A stretch of 8,575 bases of DNA from CAYSYH01 sp964435455. GTDB taxonomy: Bacteria > Patescibacteriota > WWE3 > 2-01-FULL-39-13 > JAACPI01. The position numbers and the translations under genes are program-made. The stretch covers positions 1 through 8,575 of the forward strand of contig CAYSYH010000031.1 of assembly GCA_964435455.1 (NCBI GenBank). Direction: 5' to 3'. Shown here one piece after another: positions 1 to 5,169 of the stretch (its first letter is position 1; each line of letters starts with the position of its first letter). The notes beneath the pieces are model-generated. The model made no database searches and was not told where the DNA came from. It was given only the letters and a program-made list of their open reading frames with translations.

Positions 1-580
1 TATTTAACAATATTACTGCTATTATTATACTTACGTTGTATATAAAAGGTAAAAATGCGGGTAGTACAAATTTTTTATAGCTTTGTAAATGTGCTGAAAA
101 AAAAGTACTTACTACCAAAAAAACCTGAGATATTATAATTAATCTTATTAGTTTAGTTAGTAGGTCTAGTTCTTTTGCCTTTAACCCTCCCAGCCCTAAC
201 AAAGTTCCCAAAGGTTTTGCAAACAAAAATATTACTAAGGATAAAAATATATATATAACTAAAAGACTGTTTAAAAGATTAGATGAAAACTTTGTTTGTG
301 CTTCTTTCCCTCTTTTTTTAAACTTCGCATGTATAGGTATAAAAGCAGAACTAACCGTAGTTAATACTATTAAAGAAAATAAAAAACTAGGTAATTTATC
401 TGCCATATAAAATAACCCTAACTCTACGGAGTCCCCAAAATATGTTGCAAATATTCTACTTCGTACAAAACCAAAAAAAGCCGATAGTAAGTATGCTAAG
501 GCTATTAACATAGCTGCTGAAGATATAGAAGTACTAGAATTAAATACTTTTATAACTTTATTGATGGCTTTATTTTTCAT
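1..580 (-). CDS. murJ: Lipid II flippase MurJ (MviN family), N-terminal part, cut by window edge
   Basis: The minus-strand frame opens at ATG 580-578 and stays open for 193 codons to the window edge, so the C-terminal part is missing. MurJ is a polytopic inner-membrane protein of the MOP superfamily that flips lipid II across the membrane for peptidoglycan synthesis. The family signature is visible: FGFVRSRIFATYFG at about residues 36-49, then LFYMADKLPSFLF (56-68) and SSAFIPI (77-83), matching the MurJ stretches GFxRD, FFxAFxLPN and AFxP. Several hydrophobic segments follow. The next ATG-free upstream frame reaches a stop at 626-628, so 580 is the only ATG start. No Shine-Dalgarno is seen. 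Aligned by eye to E. coli MurJ, Arg24 is kept (R40), while Arg18 and Arg52 appear to be replaced by A34 and F68. It diverges from rpsT. Family call is firm. Confidence 0.9.
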   Translation of the reverse strand, partial: MKNKAINKVIKVFNSSTSISSAAMLIALAYLLSAFFGFVRSRIFATYFGDSVELGLFYMADKLPSFLFSLIVLTTVSSAFIPIHAKFKKRGKEAQTKFSSNLLNSLLVIYIFLSLVIFLFAKPLGTLLGLGGLKAKELDLLTKLIRLIIISQVFLVVSTFFSAHLQSYKKFVLPAFLPFIYNVSIIIAVILLN

Positions 581-589
581 GCTTTTACG

Positions 590-618
590 ATGATACCAAA
601 TCCTTGATATAACAACAA
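590..618 (-). promoter_or_regulatory. Candidate sigma70-type promoter for murJ
   Basis: Read on the minus strand, a -35-like TTGTTG (618-613) and a -10-like TATCAT (595-590) are separated by exactly 17 bases. The predicted transcription start falls only a few bases before the murJ ATG at 580, implying a very short or absent leader. The -35 is weak (3 of 6 consensus bases) and the -10 good (5 of 6). Confidence 0.35.
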
Positions 619-632
619 TTAATTGTTAGTAT
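604..632 (+). promoter_or_regulatory. Candidate sigma70-type promoter for rpsT, implying leaderless start
   Basis: TTGATA (604-609) and TAGTAT (627-632) are separated by 17 bases. The -35 matches 5 of 6 consensus bases and the -10 four of six. The expected start, about seven bases past the -10, coincides with the A of the rpsT ATG at 639. This would give a leaderless mRNA and agrees with the lack of any Shine-Dalgarno site. It overlaps the murJ promoter candidate on the other strand. Confidence 0.4.
614..627. repeat. Perfect 14-bp palindrome in the murJ/rpsT divergent gap
   Basis: AACAATTAATTGTT is its own reverse complement. It lies inside the spacer of the rpsT promoter candidate and overlaps the -35 of the murJ candidate. 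That is where a dimeric repressor would act on both genes, but in sequence this A+T-rich a chance palindrome is possible. No regulator gene is nearby. Confidence 0.35.
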
Positions 633-638
633 TTAGTT

Positions 639-899
639 ATGGCAAATACAAAATCAGCTAAAAAAAGAGTAAGAAAAACAGCTAGGCAAACTAGTAGAAA
701 TAATTTCTGGAAAAAAAGAATACATTCAAGCCTTAAGGAATTGAAAATTCTTTTATCTAAAGGAGATAAAAAAGGTGCCCAAAAAACTTATTTGGTATTC
801 CAAAGTTTGGTAGATAAAGCCTCACAAAGAAAAGTAATACATAAAAATAAAGCAGCTAGATTAAAATCAAGAATTACTAAGAAATTAAAGGTTTCTTAA
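639..899 (+). CDS. rpsT: 30S ribosomal protein S20
   Basis: This 86-residue basic protein binds 16S rRNA in the small-subunit body and acts early in 30S assembly. It starts MANTKSAKKRVR, the classic S20 N-terminus, and continues with RNN (residues 20-22), a helical Lys/Arg-rich middle, and the conserved end HKNKAARLKSRI (68-79). Length is normal for the family, which is usually 85-90 residues. ATG 639 is the only sensible start. There is no Shine-Dalgarno site, and a promoter candidate sits so close that the message may be leaderless. The next gene begins 17 bases after the stop on the same strand, so the two surface-protein genes downstream are probably co-transcribed with this highly expressed ribosomal gene unless a separate promoter exists. 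Confidence 0.95.
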   Translation: MANTKSAKKRVRKTARQTSRNNFWKKRIHSSLKELKILLSKGDKKGAQKTYLVFQSLVDKASQRKVIHKNKAARLKSRITKKLKVS

Positions 900-916
900 T
901 TATCTTAAATGTAAAT

Positions 917-1576
917 ATGAATCTGCCCTTTTACATAAAATATAATATTATTTTGATAATAGGGTTATCTTTATTGATATATTTATCTTTATTTTATAAT
1001 GTCTTTTCTGCTGTTTTATATTTAAATCCTGCAACAGGTTTGGTAGATACCGAGAATTTTGATTTGGTAATTTCTTTAGATCCCCAAGGTTCTCAAGATA
1101 TTAGTTCTTTTAATATTTATTTAAAGTATAATCCCTCTAATGTAGAATTTGTTTCGGTGGAACCTATGGGTGCTTCTGTATTAAACAAAAAGCTATTAAA
1201 CTCAACAGATGGAATATTGAATTTGCAAGGAGCTATAAATTCGGTTGTACAAGATACAACTTCTATAGCTTCAATTAAATTTAAGGTTTTGTCTAACAAT
1301 GTAAATAGTGAATTTAATATATTAAATAACGAGCCTTATATTTCTAGTGTTCTTTCTTCTTCGCAAGAGGAATTGTTGTCTTCTCCCATACCAACATCTA
1401 AGTTACTTTTAAATATTAGTTCTAATGATTTTAATAGCGATGATTATGTGGGGGAGTCTACTCCTACTCAAAAAGCTGTGCCTTCTACAGGTTTTGTATA
1501 TTATACTCCTATAATTTTTGGTATTTTTTCTATTTTATTAAGTTTATTTTTAAACAGTGTTTATACAAAATCTTAA
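917..1576 (+). CDS. Membrane/wall-anchored cohesin-domain-like surface protein with VPSTG sorting-type signal
   Basis: A 219-residue exported protein. Residues 9-31 form a hydrophobic signal segment ending near a Ser-Ala. Residues 32-165 read as a cohesin-type beta sandwich: an AVLYLNPATG start, an alternating strand FDLVISLDP, then SSFNIYLKYNPSNVEFVSV, which resembles the cohesin 'yDP..L...sv' core, and SIASIKFKVLS further on. A Ser/Asp/Thr-rich linker (166-187) leads to VPSTG (188-192), a hydrophobic stretch (about 197-213) and a short tail with Lys218. That order is the layout of an LPXTG-type sortase substrate. Cohesins bind dockerins in cellulosomes and in other bacterial and archaeal surface proteins. 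The next gene overlaps this one by 20 bases and ends in a dockerin, which supports the call. The partner sortase may be the one at 3713-4456. The cohesin call is by pattern only; another Ig-like beta-sandwich fold remains possible. Confidence 0.7.
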   Translation: MNLPFYIKYNIILIIGLSLLIYLSLFYNVFSAVLYLNPATGLVDTENFDLVISLDPQGSQDISSFNIYLKYNPSNVEFVSVEPMGASVLNKKLLNSTDGILNLQGAINSVVQDTTSIASIKFKVLSNNVNSEFNILNNEPYISSVLSSSQEELLSSPIPTSKLLLNISSNDFNSDDYVGESTPTQKAVPSTGFVYYTPIIFGIFSILLSLFLNSVYTKS

Positions 1577-2198
1577 AGGTTTGATAACAATCTTATTAAT
1601 TGGAGCTTTTTTAGGAACCTTATTTTTTGGTTATAAAATTTTCATTGAACCTAAGGTTAAAGGTACTAATCCTAATCAGTTTCCTGTTGATGTAGAAGAA
1701 GATTCTTTAAATGAAGAGAATGCACAAAAAATAACCCCCCAAATAGAAATATTTAAAGATAGAGCCATTATTAGGTTTAAAACTCCTTATGAAAGTGAAG
1801 TTTCTGTTCTATATGATTCTAAAAAATGTTCCTTAGAAAATTGTAAAAGGGTAGATGACTCAAAAAAGACAGAACATAAACTTGTTTTAGGTAAGCTAGA
1901 ACCCAATACAAATTATTTTTACAAATTAATTATAGATAATGTTACTTATCCTCAAAATGATGATGAGTTTTTTACATTCATTACTTTAAAAGATTCAGCA
2001 AAAGATTCAAACAATTCTAAAGAACCTAAAAATATTAGTTCATCTGGCAAGGCTTTAAAAAATAATAAACCTAATATCCCTAAATTAGATTTATCGACAT
2101 TTAAAGAGGCTATAAAAAAGCAAGATTTAGAATTTGATTTTAACAAAGATGGAAAAGTAAATATTTTAGATTATAGTCTTTATAAAAAGTCTAATTAA
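1557..2198 (+). CDS. Membrane-anchored fibronectin-III-like protein with C-terminal dockerin
   Basis: A 213-residue protein opening at GTG 1557 inside the end of the cohesin gene. A TTG at 1581 is an alternative start, but its AAAGG lies too close to serve as a normal ribosome site. Residues 8-29 form an uncleaved-looking membrane anchor. Residues 60-143 look like a fibronectin-III or purple-acid-phosphatase N-terminal domain, with the family hallmark LGKLEPNTNYFYKL at 111-124; Cys91 and Cys96 sit in one loop. A Lys/Ser/Asn-rich linker follows. The C-terminus is a dockerin: D194, N196, D198, G199, V201, N202 and D205 form a complete calcium-binding loop followed by its helix. The preceding repeat (about 169-187) keeps LDLSTFKEAIKK but has lost the calcium ligands. 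Dockerins bind cohesins, and the gene just upstream encodes a cohesin-like protein. The 3' end overlaps the convergent gene by 33 bases. Confidence 0.75.
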   Translation: MFIQNLKGLITILLIGAFLGTLFFGYKIFIEPKVKGTNPNQFPVDVEEDSLNEENAQKITPQIEIFKDRAIIRFKTPYESEVSVLYDSKKCSLENCKRVDDSKKTEHKLVLGKLEPNTNYFYKLIIDNVTYPQNDDEFFTFITLKDSAKDSNNSKEPKNISSSGKALKNNKPNIPKLDLSTFKEAIKKQDLEFDFNKDGKVNILDYSLYKKSN

Positions 2199-2663
2199 TA
2201 TTCCTAGTACAGTAAATATTAAAAATACCTTTATTAAAAGATTATTGTATAAATTTAAGCCTAAATTATAATATCCTCCTGTTTCGGGTATTTTATACCT
2301 TTCTTCTGGATTTACTTTTGGTGCAATAGGCTTTATTTCTTTCTTTGTATTATTATATTTTATTGCATCTGTATAAATGTTACTATCTTTACTGTCTAAT
2401 GAATTTGCTGTCGTATATGTAACCTCATTAGCACTATTTGGTAAAGTACTAGAAATATTATCCACTTTAATTTCTATCTCTCCTTTATTAGGTAACAAGT
2501 ATACTGTATCTAACTTAGTATCTATTACATTTATATTTATATCTTGTTTTTTCGGGGGTTTGTTTAAAATTGTTATAGTAGAAAAAATTAAAAATGCTAT
2601 AAATAAAATAAATGCTCCTATTAGTATTATTCTTTTTTTTTGTATATTTTTGATTATTAACAT
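2166..2663 (-). CDS. Small exported protein with IPETG sortase sorting signal
   Basis: This 165-residue protein belongs to no domain family I recognise. It has a Lys/Arg-flanked N-terminal hydrophobic segment (about 11-33), a roughly 90-residue Asn/Lys/Thr-rich extracellular stretch without cysteines, then IPETG at 125-129. A hydrophobic segment (about 143-162) with Arg159 and Lys163 closes the protein. IPETG plus membrane segment plus basic residues is the recognition signal that sortases cleave between Thr and Gly, joining the protein to a surface amine. The ATG at 2663 follows the stop of the cysteine-rich gene by a single base (TAAAATG), and the sortase is two genes upstream in the same operon, so it is the obvious enzyme for this substrate. 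The short middle region suggests a linker, spacer or small pilin-like subunit rather than an enzyme, but this is inference. Confidence 0.7.
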   Translation of the reverse strand: MLIIKNIQKKRIILIGAFILFIAFLIFSTITILNKPPKKQDININVIDTKLDTVYLLPNKGEIEIKVDNISSTLPNSANEVTYTTANSLDSKDSNIYTDAIKYNNTKKEIKPIAPKVNPEERYKIPETGGYYNLGLNLYNNLLIKVFLIFTVLGILIRLFIKTII

Positions 2664-2664
2664 T

Positions 2665-3711
2665 TTATTTATTCACACATTTAATTTTATAATTTCCATT
2701 CTTATTAAAAGAGTAGGGTATAGTATATTTTATAAATTCCTTAGAACTTGCAGAATCCAACACACTTTGTTTAGTACAATTATTTATAGAACAAAATTGT
2801 GTGTTAGTTAGTTCTCCTTTTTGATAAATTTGTATTCCTACTTTATTAATATTTATATTTTTTTGGGTATAACAATTTATATTGTAATTATTGTTTGTTT
2901 TTTTTATAGCTTCTGCCGAATAAAAATCCTTATTATCTTTTTGCTCACTATTTTCTATATTTTTTGACGTTAAAATGAAATCTTTTTTAGGACCTTCTAC
3001 TGAACATTGAGAATTGGTTAAATTATTTACTTTTACTATATCTAAACTAGCTAACATACAGTTATCTTTATCCGGATTATTTATAGGTAGTTCTATTTTG
3101 TATTCTTGTGAATATTCTTGGTTATTTGGTAAGGTAATGTAATATGCTTCTTGATTATTTAAATTTTTAATTTTTGCGGGGATTTTATCTAAATCAAAAG
3201 AACACTCTCTTTGGTTGGGTAGACTTACAAAGTAAGGTTGTATATAAATCCTTGTTTCTACACTAGATGGGTTAAACGAGCATACATTGCTAGTTTTTAA
3301 TAAATTTTTGTCGCATATGCAGTTGTTATTGTTTAAACATAAATCTTTATATGTATCTGTTAAATCAAACGATATTGTATTGTTTCTTTTCTTTGCTTTA
3401 ATATACCATTCATATTTCTGCCCTTTTTTTACAATTTTTTGAGATTCTATTTGCACCGCACATGTTGCTTTATTAGGGTTATTATAAAATGGTTCATAAT
3501 TTAAATTTTCTATGTTTTCTAAGGCAGGAGTTTTTAAAGTTTTGTTTTTAACAATTGTATTATTATTAGCACTTCCTGGTGTAGTTATATAGTTTATGTC
3601 TATCTTTTCTTTTTTTTCATCTTTAAATAAGACAAAGTAACTTGATAAGACCACTATAAACAATATTAAAAAAAATATACTTATTAATAATTTATTTTTA
3701 GCTAAATGCAT
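2665..3711 (-). CDS. Cysteine-rich secreted/membrane-anchored protein of unknown function
   Basis: A 348-residue protein that I cannot assign to a family. Residues 8-29 form a hydrophobic N-terminal anchor or signal after a basic start. The remainder is an Asn/Lys-rich extracellular region with twelve cysteines at 84, 125, 131, 133, 144, 170, 218, 236, 280, 307, 312 and 345. The even number, on an exported protein, suggests disulfides. Modules beginning CAVQIESQKIVKKGQKYEW (84-102) and CSFNPSSVE (144-152) recall the start of Ig-like beta-sandwich repeats common on surface proteins, but the similarity is weak. There is no LPXTG-type motif; the chain ends soon after Cys345. It lies between the sortase and the IPETG protein with one base at each junction (TAAAATG both times), so the three are almost certainly translated from one message. 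A role in surface assembly or adhesion is the reasonable guess. Confidence 0.6.
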   Translation of the reverse strand: MHLAKNKLLISIFFLILFIVVLSSYFVLFKDEKKEKIDINYITTPGSANNNTIVKNKTLKTPALENIENLNYEPFYNNPNKATCAVQIESQKIVKKGQKYEWYIKAKKRNNTISFDLTDTYKDLCLNNNNCICDKNLLKTSNVCSFNPSSVETRIYIQPYFVSLPNQRECSFDLDKIPAKIKNLNNQEAYYITLPNNQEYSQEYKIELPINNPDKDNCMLASLDIVKVNNLTNSQCSVEGPKKDFILTSKNIENSEQKDNKDFYSAEAIKKTNNNYNINCYTQKNININKVGIQIYQKGELTNTQFCSINNCTKQSVLDSASSKEFIKYTIPYSFNKNGNYKIKCVNK

Positions 3712-3712
3712 T

Positions 3713-4456
3713 TTATTCGGTTGTTAACAATTCTGCTACTACTATATAACGATATTTTTTGGTTCCAGGAGGAGTGCATGTCATTAAAGCTATTGTGGAT
3801 TTGTTATAAATAGTGGGGAAGTACTCCCCATAAGGGTTTACTTTTTCTGGTAGCATTTCCTTTTTATATATTACTTTATATTTAAGTTGTTTGTTTTGTA
3901 TATTAATAAAGATATCATCTCCATTTTTTAATTTGGGTAATTTTGTAAATATAGTTTTATAGTTTTTGGGATCGTATAATATGGGTAAAGTTGAATGTCC
4001 ATAAATAAAAGCATTTCCTACTTCACCCGGCAAAGGAGTTCCCGCGTAATGGCCTAAAGCATCATCTGGAGTTAAATCCGTGGAGTTTGCTTTTACTCTT
4101 GCATTTTGTATACCTAATTTAGGTATACTTAATCTAAACTCTTTTATATTAGTGTTTGTCACTTTTTTTGGTTTCCATCTTTTTGTATTTAACTCTTCAA
4201 AAGAAAAACTTTCTTCAGATGTATTATATACATAAGAGATTAAGTTATTTGGTATCGGTCTTAATATTTTATTTGATGGGGATACATAAGCATATGCTAA
4301 TATTATTGGAAAAAGTAAAAAATACGCTAAAAAAGTAATGCCTGTAAACATGAGTAAGTTAGATACTCTATTAATATAAATAATTTTTTTATGTCTTTTT
4401 ATTCTTTGTTTAGGTGTTATTTTTTTATAAAACGCTATTTGAGTAGGTTCTTTCAT
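3713..4456 (-). CDS. Sortase (transpeptidase for LPXTG-like surface proteins)
   Basis: Sortases cut an LPXTG-like signal and join the protein to a surface nucleophile outside the membrane. From ATG 4456 the protein has 247 residues; a TTG six bases upstream (4462) would add two. A basic N-terminus is followed by a membrane segment at about 33-58. The catalytic domain starts near LSIPKLGIQNARV (109-121), runs through ALGHYAGTPLPGEVGNAFIYGHS with catalytic His154, and ends with LMTCTPPGTKKYRYIVVAE, giving catalytic Cys227 and Arg236. This places it in the single-domain, N-anchored sortase group, close to class D/E or the CPR-type sortases; the class is not certain. The two downstream genes follow with one-base gaps and include an IPETG substrate. 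The cohesin-like protein on the opposite strand (VPSTG) is a second likely substrate. Twenty-one bases separate it from holA; a TATAAA in this gap could be a weak internal promoter. Confidence 0.9.
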   Translation of the reverse strand: MKEPTQIAFYKKITPKQRIKRHKKIIYINRVSNLLMFTGITFLAYFLLFPIILAYAYVSPSNKILRPIPNNLISYVYNTSEESFSFEELNTKRWKPKKVTNTNIKEFRLSIPKLGIQNARVKANSTDLTPDDALGHYAGTPLPGEVGNAFIYGHSTLPILYDPKNYKTIFTKLPKLKNGDDIFINIQNKQLKYKVIYKKEMLPEKVNPYGEYFPTIYNKSTIALMTCTPPGTKKYRYIVVAELLTTE

Positions 4457-4477
4457 GGGCAAGTTATGTAATTTATA

Positions 4478-4897
4478 CTATTTATTTAGATTTTCCTTAA
4501 TATAAAGAGCTAACCCTATAATAATAGACTTTTCATCAATATTACTTTTTAATTTATAGTCTGCTTCTTTTATTGCTATTATAACATTATAAAGGGATTT
4601 TTTCGAAATTTTGTTGTTTAAAGATATGGTTTTTTGCTGTACAAAAGGGTGAAGCGTTTTGAATTTTTTTTTATCAAATTTAAAATATAGCACATTTCTA
4701 ACAGAAGAAAATATCATAGATAAAAGATACCCTCCTGAGAAATTTTTTAATAAGTTTTCCATTATTTCCAGAGTTTTTTCTATATTTCCATAAAATAGCA
4801 TATCTATAAATGTAAATATTTCATTATTTTTATCATTTGATATTTCTTTTAAGGTTGCAAAGCTTTCTAAGTTATATTTTTTATAAAGTCTTTTAGA
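4478..4897 (-). CDS. holA: DNA polymerase III subunit delta, C-terminal part (out of frame with its N-terminal part)
   Basis: The frame is open from 4897 to the stop at 4478-4480. The first ATG, at 4801, leaves 107 codons, but family-like sequence continues upstream of it: ESFATLKEISNDKNNEIFTF followed by IDMLFYGNIEKTLEIMENLL. This resembles the delta motif in which a short acidic stretch precedes 'aL..l..Ll..Ge', the start of the helical collar domain. The remainder is that domain, ending ALYIKENLNK. Delta is the wrench subunit of the clamp loader; it opens the beta clamp and sits in the gamma/tau complex. The N-terminal part lies directly upstream in another frame, with a 31-base overlap (4867-4897). 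A single extra A in the A6 run at 4877-4882 would join both into one protein of 230 residues. ATG 4801 is therefore probably not a real start. Confidence 0.65.
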   Translation of the reverse strand, partial: SKRLYKKYNLESFATLKEISNDKNNEIFTFIDMLFYGNIEKTLEIMENLLKNFSGGYLLSMIFSSVRNVLYFKFDKKKFKTLHPFVQQKTISLNNKISKKSLYNVIIAIKEADYKLKSNIDEKSIIIGLALYIKENLNK

Positions 4898-5169
4898 TTA
4901 ATTTCTTTACTGGTTAATATTATTTCTTTTTTTTTAGCTAAAGGACTTTTTAATATGTCTGCAAGTTCTTTTATAACTCTTAGTTGTTTATTTATATCTA
5001 AATTTATTAAAATTTTTGTATGACTTTGTTTAAATAGGTTTTGGTTTGTATTAATTGCAACTTTTAAGTCGTCTAAGTCCCCATAAAAATTCCTATATCC
5101 TTGTATTTTATATTTTTTAAGCAATTCCTCTGTTTTTTTTATGTTGTTGCCCTGGATAAATATAATCAT
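4867..5169 (-). CDS. holA: DNA polymerase III subunit delta, N-terminal part (frameshifted holA)
   Basis: A 100-codon frame whose ATG shares one base with the stop of the LCP gene (TAATG). It begins MIIFIQGNNIKKTEELLKKY, like the delta N-terminus 'MiyllyGed...', and continues with an AAA+-like core: a strand KILINLDINKQL (52-63), which fits the 'lvvv.nl' strand of delta, and KKEIILTSKEINL (80-92), which fits its later strand. It stops at TAG 4867 just where the C-terminal part begins in the -1 frame, at ATA AAA AAT. Joined, the protein would have 230 residues, against about 330-340 for typical delta. The missing portion corresponds to the helical lid (domain II) between the AAA+ core and the collar domain. 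The break is either a sequencing or assembly error in a homopolymer, a recoding site, or decay; decay is unlikely for an essential gene in a packed operon. Confidence 0.65.
   Translation of the reverse strand: MIIFIQGNNIKKTEELLKKYKIQGYRNFYGDLDDLKVAINTNQNLFKQSHTKILINLDINKQLRVIKELADILKSPLAKKKEIILTSKEINLKDFIKNIT
4876..4882 (-). other. Frame-break site in holA: A AAA AAT within an A6 run
   Basis: On the minus strand the N-terminal frame reads ATA AAA AAT ATA ACT TAG. Moving back one base at AAA AAT gives AAA AAA TAT AAC TTA GAA, which enters the C-terminal delta frame. The seven bases A AAA AAT fit the X XXY YYZ layout of -1 slippery sites, although Asn-tRNA re-pairing on AAA would be poor. No strong downstream hairpin is visible, only a short AAAGCTTT palindrome. 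A missing A in the homopolymer explains it as well. Confidence 0.5.

Noticed and set aside
1580..1600. TTG 1581 as start of the dockerin gene, with AAAGG upstream
   Set aside because: The AAAGG sits only one base before the TTG, too near for a Shine-Dalgarno; GTG 1557 gives a better basic N-terminus before the membrane anchor.
2166..2194. Possible terminator hairpin, TTAGATT paired with AGTCTAA
   Set aside because: Only seven A/T-rich pairs including a G-T wobble, with a 15-base loop and no following T run; it is inside coding sequence on both strands.
2377..2811. Plus-strand open frame of 144 codons
   Set aside because: It is antisense to the IPETG and cysteine-rich genes, whose signal segments, motifs and one-base junction are far more gene-like; the frame is hydrophobic only because it reads the complement of A-rich codons.
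4478..4801. Separate 107-codon gene starting at ATG 4801
   Set aside because: Delta-subunit-like sequence continues upstream of the ATG in the same frame as far as the A6 break, so this ATG is an internal methionine of holA rather than a start.
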